Part shown: piece by piece, positions 41,706-50,474 of the stretch
Layout of the letters: every line of letters begins with the position of its first letter
How positions within the stretch are numbered: position 1 is the stretch's first letter
Origin: an uncultured Bacteroidales bacterium
Lineage (GTDB): Bacteria; Bacteroidota; Bacteroidia; Bacteroidales; UBA932
Assembly: GCA_902491795.1 (NCBI GenBank)
Contig: CABUIX010000007.1
Span: 1-50,850 of the forward strand
Length of the DNA stretch: 50,850 bases
Direction: 5' to 3'
Translations under genes and position numbers: made by a program
The notes under the pieces: generated by a model
Told to the model about the DNA's origin: nothing
What the model saw: only the letters and a program-made list of their open reading frames with translations
The model's database searches: none

Positions 41706-43008
41706 ATATTATTTCTCCCACCAGATCGTAGTCCTCGGCTGCCGTGATCCTGACATCGATGTAATCTCCGGGACGCACGGTACCGGAGTCGTCGCGCACG
41801 ATGATCTCTCCGTCCACTTCAGGACTTTCAAACTCACTGCGGCAAACAAGGCTCCCGTCCACCACATCATCCACAAGCACATTCACGACACTTCCGACAC
41901 GCGATGAATTGTACTCCAGCGAAATCTCACGCTGGACTTCCATAAGTCTGTCGAGCCTTTCCTGCTTGACTTCCGGAGGAACTTCATCCCTGTAGTGAAG
42001 CGCGCCGTATGTACCTTCCTCCTCGGAATACTTGAAGGCGCCGAGCCTCTCGAAACGGGCTTCCCTCACAAAATCCAGCAGTTCCCCGAACTCCTTCTCC
42101 CCTTCTCCGGGATGTCCCACAATCATGGTCGTGCGAAGAACGACACCCGGCACTTCCCTGCGCATCCTTGCAATGAGATTGCGTGTCCACTCTCCATCCA
42201 CATTGCGGTGCATCATTGAAAGGACCTTGTCGGAAATGTGCTGAAGAGGTATGTCAAGATAACGGCACACCTTGGGATTCTCAGCCATCTCGGCAATAAC
42301 GTCCTCGGGGAAATCATCCGGATAGGAATAGTGTATGCGCAGCCGCCTGACTCCCTCAATCGTCGAGAGTTCGCGCAGCAGAGGCGCAAGCATTCTCTTG
42401 CGGTAGATGTCCAGGCCATAGTAGGTCGTGTCCTGCGCTATCAGTATCAGTTCGCTTGCTCCTGCCCTTGCCAATGACTCCGCCTCCTTCATGATGTCCT
42501 CAACCGGCACGGAATGATGCGCACCGCGTATATATGGAATGGCGCAATATGAACAGCGGCGGTCGCAGCCTTCCGATACCTTGAGCCACGCATAGCTGCC
42601 GCTTCGTCCTGTCGGATACCGGCTCACGAGCGGGCCAGGATGCACACCGAGCCAATTGAGGATGTCCGAAAGTCCCCTTGCGCCAAACCAGGCATCGACC
42701 TCCGGAATCTCACCCGGAAGTTCGGCTGAATATCTTTGCGAAAGGCAGCCGAAAACGGCGATCTTGCCGACATCTCCCCTTTTCTTCAGTTCTACCGCCT
42801 CGAGAATGGCCTGAATGGATTCTTCCTTGGCATCCCCGATGAATCCGCAAGTGTTCAGAAGCAGATAATCAACCATGCTCCCGTCATCGACAATCTCAAA
42901 CTTGTCCGGCGGGAGCTGTGCCAGCAGATGCTCGGTGTCGACAGTGTTCTTCGAACAGCCGAGGGTCACCGTCCTAAGCCTCTTCCTCGTCTCCAGATTT
43001 TCCTTCAT
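41704..43008 (-). CDS. rimO: Ribosomal protein S12 methylthiotransferase RimO
   Basis: A 434-residue radical SAM enzyme that adds a methylthio group to Asp89 (E. coli numbering) of ribosomal protein S12. The N-terminal domain carries three cluster cysteines (GCSKN, NTCGF, FGCLSQ), the radical SAM domain CDRRCSYCAIPYIRG supplies the second cluster, and a C-terminal TRAM-like domain binds the substrate. The spacing and the CAIPYIRG wording favour RimO over MiaB. It is the last gene of the nusB operon and overlaps DUF5606 by 35 bases. Confidence 0.95.
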   Translation of the reverse strand: MKENLETRKRLRTVTLGCSKNTVDTEHLLAQLPPDKFEIVDDGSMVDYLLLNTCGFIGDAKEESIQAILEAVELKKRGDVGKIAVFGCLSQRYSAELPGEIPEVDAWFGARGLSDILNWLGVHPGPLVSRYPTGRSGSYAWLKVSEGCDRRCSYCAIPYIRGAHHSVPVEDIMKEAESLARAGASELILIAQDTTYYGLDIYRKRMLAPLLRELSTIEGVRRLRIHYSYPDDFPEDVIAEMAENPKVCRYLDIPLQHISDKVLSMMHRNVDGEWTRNLIARMRREVPGVVLRTTMIVGHPGEGEKEFGELLDFVREARFERLGAFKYSEEEGTYGALHYRDEVPPEVKQERLDRLMEVQREISLEYNSSRVGSVVNVLVDDVVDGSLVCRSEFESPEVDGEIIVRDDSGTVRPGDYIDVRITAAEDYDLVGEII

Positions 43009-43405
43009 CTTCCTTCACAAAATCCAAAGATGCATACTTGACTATCTGGGAATACCAGTCGAGGACCTTGCGCATGTGTGAAAGATAGAAGCGGTCCGCA
43101 TCATAATCGGGGACGGCGGCATCGAAAAGAGCCACTATTTCCTTTTCCGAAGCCTTGGGCGAAGGAGCTTCGGCCCCTGCGAGGGCCTTGTTTATCGCAA
43201 GAAATACATCCGAGAGCTTCATCTCACCCTCTGAAGTGTATATGGAAATGTCGGCAAGAGTGGAAATCCTGCTGCTTGCATTGATTACCGTTCTCTTCTT
43301 GTCGGCAAGATTCTCGGCTATGATACCGCTGCGGGCCTGTGCAACATAAACGAAAAGGCCGTGCTGTCCTGAGACAGAAAGTATTTTTGTCAAATCAGTC
43401 TGCAT
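42974..43405 (-). CDS. DUF5606 family protein
   Basis: A 143-residue cytoplasmic protein of the Bacteroidota family DUF5606. LTKILSVSGQHGLFVYVAQ at the start is the recognisable block, followed by a small beta-rich half and the helical YLSHMRKVLDWYSQIVK. The acidic tail EDEGKSGDEEEA is disordered. No function is known. It overlaps coaE by 16 bases and rimO by 35. Confidence 0.85.
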   Translation of the reverse strand: MQTDLTKILSVSGQHGLFVYVAQARSGIIAENLADKKRTVINASSRISTLADISIYTSEGEMKLSDVFLAINKALAGAEAPSPKASEKEIVALFDAAVPDYDADRFYLSHMRKVLDWYSQIVKYASLDFVKEDEGKSGDEEEA

Positions 43406-43911
43406 AATATTTTGTCTGTTTTATTGTATAAATCTTCCAAAGTGGAATCATTCTCAATGATATAGGTTACACGGGAGAGGTCAAAGGTCTGGAGCGCGTC
43501 ACGCTGCGCAGCCTTCGGATTCCGGTCATTACGGATCTGCCGGTCTGCCGTGACCATAAGCACCTCGTCATACAGGCGGTCAAACTCATGCTTGTCCATC
43601 GCAATGGCCGATTCGATGAAAGCCAGGCCGGAATCCAGTCCGGCCTTCCACTCACATATATCCCGCACGACAAGAGGATAGACCATTCTCTCAAGTTTTT
43701 CCCTCCTGTCGGAGTCGGTGAATATGATGCCAATTTCCGACCATTTTATACCCAGGGCCTCCTCAATTCGTGATTTCAGCCCCGGTACCGCATCATACAG
43801 TTTCTTCGTTCCGGAATCACAGTCATATACCGGATATCCCTTTGACCGGAGATACCTGCACACCTCCGACTTTCCGCTGCCGATCGGCCCTGTCACAAGC
43901 ACAGTCTTCAT
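43390..43911 (-). CDS. coaE: Dephospho-CoA kinase
   Basis: A 173-residue kinase that phosphorylates dephospho-CoA, the last step of coenzyme A synthesis. P-loop GPIGSGKS is at residues 8-15, and YPVYDCDSGTKKLYD is the substrate-binding motif. It is slightly shorter than the usual 190-200 residues, mainly in the lid and C-terminal helix. It overlaps the YbbR gene start-to-stop by four bases (ATGA). Confidence 0.92.
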   Translation of the reverse strand: MKTVLVTGPIGSGKSEVCRYLRSKGYPVYDCDSGTKKLYDAVPGLKSRIEEALGIKWSEIGIIFTDSDRREKLERMVYPLVVRDICEWKAGLDSGLAFIESAIAMDKHEFDRLYDEVLMVTADRQIRNDRNPKAAQRDALQTFDLSRVTYIIENDSTLEDLYNKTDKILCRLI

Positions 43912-44843
43912 CTTCCGGACGAATTTCTCACCACACAGTCAAAGACCTCCGGCTCCATGTCATAACTGAGAACCGTGGCCGGAAGTCCGCTGCACCTCGC
44001 GACGCACCTGCCTGTGATCGAATTGGCAAAATCCCTGTAATCGATGTAGAAGCTTGTGCTCGAAACCGGATCGGAAGTCGTGGGGAACACGCATTTGAAG
44101 ACGACTGTCGCAGTCGGAGGAAGCACGGCAAGGTCGACATCGGCGGGCAGGTTGCGCACTCCTATCTGAACTTCAGCCCTGACTTCCACATAGCGCGTGA
44201 CTTCCATGGAATAAATGACCTCATCGGCGGACACTCGCACGCCCGAAGGAATTTCGAGCTTCACCTTGCCATGAACACTGTTTCTGACGTTGTTCAGCTC
44301 GATTGGCCTCATAAGCACATAATTGATGTTTTCCAGACGCGAGGTCTCACCGTACACAATCACCGAATCAGGCTGCAGCTGCATGCCATCCTCCGACATG
44401 TACTGCGGAGAGAAAGTTATTGAATGGACTCTGCGCACAGGGACCTTCTTGTGCGAAACCTCGGGAAAAATGAACTTCGGAGCATCCGAAATCAATGACT
44501 CCACCGACACTCCATCCCCGAAAATGGCAGCAGAATATTTGTAAAGTTCCGTTGTGCCCATCGAATACAGGTCCCCGCTGTCATGGTGCAGGTCGGCCGC
44601 ATCGATGACCACGGTCTTGGGCCGTTTGTCCCTTTTGCTTAAAGACGCATGCCTGAAACCGGACGCGCGTACCTGGGCAGTCACGGTGGCATCTGATGTC
44701 GAACGCCTGGCCCGCCCGTCAATGTTGCTTTCAGCAACAATGGGCACACTCACAATATTCACATAATTTTGCGAAAGATTGTGAATGAGCCAGATGCCTG
44801 CCGAAACAAGCAGGCACAGAAGGAACTGCGCCCACCTTTTCAC
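43908..44843 (-). CDS. YbbR-like domain protein (CdaR-like)
   Basis: A 311-residue protein with one N-terminal membrane helix (about residues 5-22) and an outer region of two or three YbbR-type beta domains (for example VNIVSVPIVAESNIDG and SVIVYGETSRLENINYV). YbbR proteins can regulate the diadenylate cyclase CdaA in other phyla; no cyclase gene is nearby here, so that role is inferred. It lies between yajC and coaE. Confidence 0.8.
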   Translation of the reverse strand: MKRWAQFLLCLLVSAGIWLIHNLSQNYVNIVSVPIVAESNIDGRARRSTSDATVTAQVRASGFRHASLSKRDKRPKTVVIDAADLHHDSGDLYSMGTTELYKYSAAIFGDGVSVESLISDAPKFIFPEVSHKKVPVRRVHSITFSPQYMSEDGMQLQPDSVIVYGETSRLENINYVLMRPIELNNVRNSVHGKVKLEIPSGVRVSADEVIYSMEVTRYVEVRAEVQIGVRNLPADVDLAVLPPTATVVFKCVFPTTSDPVSSTSFYIDYRDFANSITGRCVARCSGLPATVLSYDMEPEVFDCVVRNSSGR

Positions 44844-44861
44844 CTTCAGAGACCTTTGTCC

Positions 44862-45221
44862 TTACTTGTCCTGCTTCTCGCCCTTTTCGGACTTTCCGCT
44901 GTCTGCGGGAGCAGAGGTGCTGCTGTCGAGGGAAACCGAGTTCTTGTCCACGCGAAGCTTGACTTCTCCGTCAACCTTGATGAGCACCGTGCGGTCATCG
45001 ACATCGCATATTGTACCGTAAATGCCGCCGGCCGTCACCACGCGGTCTCCCTTCTTGAGAGCCTTGCGCATCTCTTCCAGGGCCTTCTGCTGCTTGCGCT
45101 GAGGACGAATCATGAAGAGCCACATCACAAGGAACAGGAGAATGAGCATTATCCACATGCTGGCTGAACTTCCGGCATTCTGTCCGGCAGCTGCCGAGGT
45201 CTGCAAAATCGTTGTAAGCAT
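44862..45221 (-). CDS. yajC: Preprotein translocase subunit YajC
   Basis: A 119-residue YajC: one membrane helix (about residues 21-40) followed at once by the basic MIRPQRKQQKALEEMRKALK and GDRVVTAGGIYGTICDVDDR, the small outer domain. It assists SecDF at the Sec translocon. The tail is charged and disordered. It starts two bases after the nusB stop. Confidence 0.94.
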   Translation of the reverse strand: MLTTILQTSAAAGQNAGSSASMWIMLILLFLVMWLFMIRPQRKQQKALEEMRKALKKGDRVVTAGGIYGTICDVDDRTVLIKVDGEVKLRVDKNSVSLDSSTSAPADSGKSEKGEKQDK

Positions 45222-45223
45222 TT

Positions 45224-46144
45224 CTATTCGTGTTTATTGATCAGTTTGTCAAGTAGTCCGTTCACGAAGCCGCTGCTCTCCGGGGTGCTGTAGGCCTTCG
45301 CGATTTCGACATATTCGTTGATTATTATCTTCACTGAAGTATCAGGATGAGCTTCCGCCTCAGCCATTCCGCATATGATCAGCGCAAGGTCAGTGGTGCA
45401 TATCCTGTCACGGTTCCATTTCGGAGTCAGCTCCGCAATCTTGTCGCAATATGTTGAGAAGCCGCTGTATGCCGCACGAAGGATCCTGTACACGAAAAGC
45501 TTGTCGCTGTCATATCCCTTGCCCGGCTCCATATCGCTCCGGTAAAGCGGAGGCAGGTTCCAGCGTTCGCCGGCCCCAAGGGACGTCATTGTCCTGCGGC
45601 ACCAGCTGAGAGCATACCCAAGGTCGTCGTTCCAGTAAATAGACATGTCCTCAAGGATATCCGAGAGTTCCTGGTTGCCCTCGAACTCGCGTTCAAAAAT
45701 CCGTCCCCACAGTCTCGCGTCATCCTCAAGGCCGCAGGTCTCTTTCTCAAGGTAATCACGGAAATACTTCCGGTCCCTTATCCTCTCATACAGATGACGC
45801 AGGAAAATGTCATACTGTTCCCAGCTGAACTTCTTCTTGGCAATGATCTTCGAGAAATCAGGATCCTGCACAAGAAGCGGGGATATGCGGTTCTCCACGA
45901 ACCTCATGTTGGAGTGCAGTTCCTCATCTGTGGGATTGAACTTGAACTTGGCGGCCTCAATGCGCGAACGCGCCTCGTCCACGAGGGGACCGGCTACGGA
46001 CAGAAGGAACAGGTACAGATCCCTGACAGCCTCACATGAAGTCTCCATCAGAGCCTCGACTTCCTTGAGAGTCATTCCCGGGTTTTCCGCATAACTGTAT
46101 ATGACCTTGAAAGCCTTGGTGCGGAGTATTCTGCGGTTGAGCAT
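45224..46144 (-). CDS. nusB: Transcription antitermination factor NusB (long form)
   Basis: A 306-residue NusB, about twice the proteobacterial length, as is usual in Bacteroidota. It begins LNRRILRTKAFKVIYSYAEN (RNA-binding side); the NusB domain core is KIIINEYVEIAKAYSTPESSGFVNGLLDKL at the end. The middle insertion (about residues 90-210) is helical and of unknown role. NusB binds boxA RNA with NusE and suppresses termination in rRNA operons. It heads the six-gene operon. Confidence 0.9.
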   Translation of the reverse strand: MLNRRILRTKAFKVIYSYAENPGMTLKEVEALMETSCEAVRDLYLFLLSVAGPLVDEARSRIEAAKFKFNPTDEELHSNMRFVENRISPLLVQDPDFSKIIAKKKFSWEQYDIFLRHLYERIRDRKYFRDYLEKETCGLEDDARLWGRIFEREFEGNQELSDILEDMSIYWNDDLGYALSWCRRTMTSLGAGERWNLPPLYRSDMEPGKGYDSDKLFVYRILRAAYSGFSTYCDKIAELTPKWNRDRICTTDLALIICGMAEAEAHPDTSVKIIINEYVEIAKAYSTPESSGFVNGLLDKLINKHE

Positions 46145-46166
46145 ACTTTCAAACAAAATTGACGTG

Positions 46167-46174
46167 CAAAGATA
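46167..46174 (-). promoter_or_regulatory. TATCTTTG promoter core of the nusB operon
   Basis: Exact TAnnTTTG match on the minus strand, 23 bases before the chosen nusB start. It faces the DUF3276 promoter about 20 bases away. Confidence 0.6.
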
Positions 46175-46196
46175 GCAAGTAATCCATAAAATGTTT

Positions 46197-46204
46197 TATT
46201 TTTG
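46197..46204 (+). promoter_or_regulatory. TATTTTTG promoter core of the DUF3276 gene
   Basis: Exact TAnnTTTG match 25 bases before the ATG at 46229. Confidence 0.55.
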
Positions 46205-46228
46205 CAAAACTAATACAATAAAAATTCT

Positions 46229-46573
46229 ATGTACAAAGAGGATTACGATCGCGCTCGCTTCGACAGCAGGGATGGAGATGAAGTCTATTCCAAACCCGTC
46301 AGGGCCGGAAAACGTACATACTTTTTTGACGTCAAGACCACAAGGGGCAACAAAGACTACTATCTCACCATAACGGAAAGCAAACGCCGCACCAACTACG
46401 ACGGAAGCTACACCTACGACAAGCACAAGATTTTCCTGTACAAGGAAGATTTCGAGAAGTTTTCCGAAGGTCTTGCCGAAATCATAGACTATATCAAGAA
46501 CAACTGCTTCAACGGCGAAATTCCACAGCATCAGCCGGAAGGTGACTCAGACATAGAATTTGAGAATCTCTGA
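46229..46573 (+). CDS. DUF3276 / PUR-alpha-like nucleic-acid-binding protein
   Basis: A 114-residue protein of the DUF3276 family, related to PUR-alpha proteins that bind single-stranded DNA and RNA. VRAGKRTYFFDVKTTRG and YYLTITESKR are the two-stranded core, and HKIFLYKEDFEKFSEGLAEI is the repeat helix. The acidic tail is disordered. It is the first of a plus-strand run with mtaD-like, pnp and GH43 genes; the next ATG shares a base with its stop. Confidence 0.85.
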   Translation: MYKEDYDRARFDSRDGDEVYSKPVRAGKRTYFFDVKTTRGNKDYYLTITESKRRTNYDGSYTYDKHKIFLYKEDFEKFSEGLAEIIDYIKNNCFNGEIPQHQPEGDSDIEFENL

Positions 46574-47850
46574 TGGCCGCGATACTGCTGAGGGACATAA
46601 GCGTCGACGATGTCAGGAACGACATTTTGATAGAAAACGGCAGGATTTGCAGGATCGAGCTTGCAGGGTCCTCTGCGCGCTGGGACATTGCCGGCGACAC
46701 GGAATTTATGGACTGCAGCGGTAAGGCGGCATTGCCCGGATTCATAAACATGCATACACACTCGCCCATGGCCCTGATGCGGGGCATAGGCGAAGATGTG
46801 GTGTTTCAGGACTGGCTCTCCAAAATATGGAGGGTGGAGGAAAAGCTGGACAAGGAGTATGTCTACTGGGCGACCAAGGTCGCCTGCCTGGAAATGATAC
46901 GCACCGGGACAACCACCTTCAACGACCAGTACTGGTTCTTTGACACGTCCGTCCAGGCCGCAAGGGAAATGGGAATGCGCATCGCGACAGGATACGACAT
47001 CATGGACAAGGGAAGCAGGGATGAAGCCGAAAGGCAGAAGGAGCAGTGCATGGCCAAGAGCGAACCGTACCTGAACGACAAGGGCCAGAACGGACTGATC
47101 TACAATCTCGCGTTTCATGCGGTTTACTCAGTAAGTGAGGACATGATGCTCTGGACGGCGGAATATGCCCGCAAGCACGATCTCAACCTTCACATACACC
47201 TTGCAGAGACCCGCAAGGAAGTAGAAGACTGCAAGGCTGCCCACGGCGGTCTCACTCCCGTGGAATATCTTGACAGGCTCGGGATTCTTTCTCCGAGGCT
47301 GCTTGCCGCACACACGCTTTGGATCACGCCGCACGACATCGAACTGCTTGCCGAACATGGCGTACACTGCATACACAACATCAATTCAAACGCCAAGCTT
47401 GCATCAGGATACCGCTTCCCCTACAGCGAGATGAGAGATGCCGGGATAAACGTATGCATCGGTACAGACGGCTGCGCGTCATCCAACAATCTCGACATGC
47501 TTGAAGCCATGAAGACCTCGGCTCTGTTCCAGAAGGCATGGCGGGAAGATCCATCTGCCCTTCCGCTTACTGAACTGCTTGACATGGCCACCGTCAACGG
47601 AGCCAGGGCGCTCAAGTTCGACGGAGGACAAATCCGCGAAGGGGCTGTTGCGGACATCAGCATTGTGGATACCGACAACACATTCTTCCTCTCTCCCGGA
47701 TCTTTCCTGGCAAACCTGGTCTACTCTGCACATTCAGACTGCATTGACTCCGTCATATGTAACGGAAAGTTCCTTATGAGACACAGGGAGATACCGGGCG
47801 AAAAAGAAATCTTATCCGAAGCACGCAAAGTGCTCGCGAAAATATCATAA
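46573..47850 (+). CDS. Amidohydrolase, probable MTA/SAH (or adenosine) deaminase
   Basis: A 425-residue metal-dependent deaminase of the MtaD/SsnA-type amidohydrolases. The metal site has HTHSPMALMRGIGED near residue 58, LHIHLAET around residue 210 and IGTDGCASSNNLDMLE near residue 298. In this subgroup the substrate is 5'-methylthioadenosine, S-adenosylhomocysteine or adenosine, giving the inosine derivative. The next gene, a purine nucleoside phosphorylase, would act on inosine. The exact substrate is unproven. It starts with TGATG coupling to DUF3276. Confidence 0.85.
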   Translation: MAAILLRDISVDDVRNDILIENGRICRIELAGSSARWDIAGDTEFMDCSGKAALPGFINMHTHSPMALMRGIGEDVVFQDWLSKIWRVEEKLDKEYVYWATKVACLEMIRTGTTTFNDQYWFFDTSVQAAREMGMRIATGYDIMDKGSRDEAERQKEQCMAKSEPYLNDKGQNGLIYNLAFHAVYSVSEDMMLWTAEYARKHDLNLHIHLAETRKEVEDCKAAHGGLTPVEYLDRLGILSPRLLAAHTLWITPHDIELLAEHGVHCIHNINSNAKLASGYRFPYSEMRDAGINVCIGTDGCASSNNLDMLEAMKTSALFQKAWREDPSALPLTELLDMATVNGARALKFDGGQIREGAVADISIVDTDNTFFLSPGSFLANLVYSAHSDCIDSVICNGKFLMRHREIPGEKEILSEARKVLAKIS

Positions 47851-47862
47851 TACATTGAAGCT

Positions 47863-48690
47863 ATGGACCAGATACTGCAAACCATCAACCAAAGCGCCGA
47901 TTATATAAGGGAAAGAGCCGGCGGATGCAAACCTTTGGCGGGAATCATCCTCGGCAGCGGGCTCGGGAAACTTGCCGACAAGATTGAAAATCCCACAGTC
48001 ATTCCCTACGGAGACATTCCAGGTTTCCCGGTTTCAACGGCAATAGGACACAAGGGCAATTTCATAGTGGGCACCCTCGGGGGCAAGACAGTCGTGGCCA
48101 TGCAGGGACGCTTCCACTATTACGAAGGCTACAGCATGGAAATGGTAACCCTCGGTGTCAGGGTAATGAAACGTCTCGGCATAGAATACCTGTTCGTGTC
48201 CAATGCGGCAGGCGCATGCAACCAGGACTACAAGGTAGGTGACCTGATAATAATCCGTGACCACATCAACATGATGCCGAACCCTCTGATCGGCCACAAT
48301 CTTGACGAATTCGGACCACGTTTCCCGGACATGACATGTGCTTATGACCTCAAGCTGCAGGCCCTCGCTGAAGAGATATGCGAAAAACTTGAAATCCCCG
48401 TCAAAAAGGGCGTCTACTTCGGCAGCACAGGCCCGTCCTACGAAACGCCGGCTGAAGTCAGGTTTTTCCATACGGTAGGTGCCGATCTTGTCGGAATGTC
48501 AACAATACCGGAAGTCATTGTAGCCAGACACTGCGGCATCAAGGTCTTCGGAATGTCCGTCGTGACCAACATATCCAACTTCCTTAATCTTGAGAAGAAC
48601 TACAACGACGGAGACGATGTCGTGAAACAGGCAGACATGGCTGCCGACAGGATGACAGAGCTCTTCACAAGAATGATAGAAGCGCTTTGA
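47863..48690 (+). CDS. punA: Purine nucleoside phosphorylase
   Basis: A 275-residue trimeric-type PNP that splits nucleosides with phosphate into base and ribose 1-phosphate. LGSGLGKLAD, GRFHYYEGY, FVSNAAGACN, GPSYETPAEVRF and MSTIPEVIVARHCGI are all present, and VVTNISN holds the Asn that selects 6-oxopurines (inosine, guanosine). It follows the deaminase after 12 bases. Confidence 0.95.
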   Translation: MDQILQTINQSADYIRERAGGCKPLAGIILGSGLGKLADKIENPTVIPYGDIPGFPVSTAIGHKGNFIVGTLGGKTVVAMQGRFHYYEGYSMEMVTLGVRVMKRLGIEYLFVSNAAGACNQDYKVGDLIIIRDHINMMPNPLIGHNLDEFGPRFPDMTCAYDLKLQALAEEICEKLEIPVKKGVYFGSTGPSYETPAEVRFFHTVGADLVGMSTIPEVIVARHCGIKVFGMSVVTNISNFLNLEKNYNDGDDVVKQADMAADRMTELFTRMIEAL

Positions 48691-48691
48691 G

Positions 48692-49777
48692 ATGAAACTG
48701 ACGCCTCTGCTCGCCAGCCTTGTTGCAGCCTTGGGCATCTTCTCCAATGAGGCCTGCGGACAGACTTACAGCAATCCAGTAATCCGGAGGGACTGTCCCG
48801 ACCCGACCATACTCGATGACAGAGCAAGGTCGGGCTATTTTTATGTATACTCGACACAAAGCAGGCGTGACAGCACCGCCACTGCAAGCAAGGACGCCTC
48901 TTCCGACAATCCTGATGACATTGTAAACCTGCCGGTCTACAGGTCCAAGAACCTTGTAAACTGGGAATTCGTTGCAGACGGTTTTCCGGAAAACCGTCCC
49001 GAATGGGTTAAGGACTCGAGAATATGGGCACCGGACATCAACTACAGTGAAGGACAGTATCTGCTGTACTATGCACTTGGGGCCTGGGCACAGATCTTCC
49101 GTGAGGGAAGCGGGGCGGCCGTAGCCGAAAGTCCATGCGGCCCCTTTCGCGATATGGGAGAAGTCGTGAGCTTCAAGTCCACCGGTGTGACCAATTCCAT
49201 CGATCCGGCTCTGTTCACCGACGAGGACGGGCGCAAATACCTGTTCTGGGGAAGTCTTGGACCAGGATCCGGCATATGGATCATAGAGTTGGACAGAAGC
49301 GGACTCAAACCTGCCGAAGACGCCAAGAAGAAAAGACTGAGCGCAAGCAACATGGAAGGGGCCTACGTATTCAAAAGGGACGGATGGTACTACCTCTTCG
49401 CGTCAAAAGGTTCCTGCTGCAATTACGAAAAAAGCACATACCGCCTGGTAGTTGCGCGATCAAGGAACATATTCGGCCCCTATAAGGGTCCTGACGGGAA
49501 ACGCATGACCTCGGGGAGCTTCGACAACGCCATAATGTCCGGGAGCGCAGACAGGCAGTTTGTCGGGACCGGCCACTGCTCACAGATAGTCACCGACAGC
49601 ACCGGACAGCAATGGATGGCATACCACAGCTACTGGGAAGGGAACGGCTACTCCAGCCGCTGCCTGTGCATTGACAGGATTGACTGGACTGAAGACGGCT
49701 GGCCTTATTTCCCCGATGCAACCGGGGCAGGAACACCTGCCAGTCCCGGCACCGATGTCCCTGCCCCGATTTTCTGA
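48692..49777 (+). CDS. Glycoside hydrolase family 43 protein
   Basis: A 361-residue secreted five-bladed beta-propeller glycosidase. A signal peptide (MKLTPLLASLVAALGIFSNEACGQ) is followed by SNPVIRRDCPDPTILDD, where Asp is the general base, then DSRIWAPDINYSEGQYLLYY and the SNMEGAYVFKRDGWYYLFAS region with the catalytic Glu. GH43 enzymes cut arabinan or xylan side chains; the linkage cannot be told. It starts one base after the PNP stop, so it seems cotranscribed with purine salvage, an odd pairing. No SusC/SusD pair is nearby. Confidence 0.88.
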   Translation: MKLTPLLASLVAALGIFSNEACGQTYSNPVIRRDCPDPTILDDRARSGYFYVYSTQSRRDSTATASKDASSDNPDDIVNLPVYRSKNLVNWEFVADGFPENRPEWVKDSRIWAPDINYSEGQYLLYYALGAWAQIFREGSGAAVAESPCGPFRDMGEVVSFKSTGVTNSIDPALFTDEDGRKYLFWGSLGPGSGIWIIELDRSGLKPAEDAKKKRLSASNMEGAYVFKRDGWYYLFASKGSCCNYEKSTYRLVVARSRNIFGPYKGPDGKRMTSGSFDNAIMSGSADRQFVGTGHCSQIVTDSTGQQWMAYHSYWEGNGYSSRCLCIDRIDWTEDGWPYFPDATGAGTPASPGTDVPAPIF

Positions 49778-49807
49778 CGGACTCGGCTCTCCGCCGTATC
49801 CACTCAT

Positions 49808-50437
49808 CTATCTGGACACACGTGTCAGTTCAAAACCCAGCATCATGCCGTCATACTGCTCAAGCAGGGAAGACAGCATGCTGAGCTGTGAGGACTCGCC
49901 TCCTGCCACCGCACTTATCTCCGTGAGAAATTTCAGCAGCTTGTCCGCATTGAAGAGCAACTGCAGGGTTTTTGTTCCCACACTGACGTTGGTCTTGAGC
50001 GACACGCCTTCGAACTTGCCAACCTTCCCGTAATCAAGGACCAGTGTCTTCTCTTCTTTCGAGAAAGTGTAGCTTCCCGGAAAATCCATACCGTTGAAAC
50101 TGGTCAGGAAACTGCCGTCAGCCTTGAAAGTATAACTGAAAATGCCGTCCTTTATGCCGACAGCCGCAAGATAATCGTCAATTTTGCTCTCGACGCTGCC
50201 GACCGCAAGCCCGGAAGCTGCGTTCATAAGCACATTGTCCCCGCTGAACTGTACGGCTGATCCGGAATAGCTCCACTCACCTTCAATGTTCTTGGGGACG
50301 ACGTCAAGTTGACTGACCACGGAATCCAGAACATCCCCGGCTCCACCCTTGCCGAAAAGATCAGTGATGGACTGGGCGCCTGCCTGCAGACAGCAGGCAA
50401 ACACCAACAAGGAAACAAGTGAAATCCGTTTATTCAT
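49808..50437 (-). CDS. DUF4923 family exported protein
   Basis: A 209-residue protein with a signal peptide (MNKRISLVSLLVFACCLQAGA). The mature part fits DUF4923, with NIEGEWSYSGSAVQFSGDN as the opening strand and a lipocalin-like barrel of about ten strands (DGIFSYTFKADGSFLTSFNG). Its ligand is unknown. It starts 37 bases after the DsbD-like gene on the same strand, so the two may share a message. A start four codons upstream is possible. Confidence 0.85.
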   Translation of the reverse strand: MNKRISLVSLLVFACCLQAGAQSITDLFGKGGAGDVLDSVVSQLDVVPKNIEGEWSYSGSAVQFSGDNVLMNAASGLAVGSVESKIDDYLAAVGIKDGIFSYTFKADGSFLTSFNGMDFPGSYTFSKEEKTLVLDYGKVGKFEGVSLKTNVSVGTKTLQLLFNADKLLKFLTEISAVAGGESSQLSMLSSLLEQYDGMMLGFELTRVSR

Positions 50438-50474
50438 ACGCATTCTCATATATCATCGGAAGGTAACATGACTG

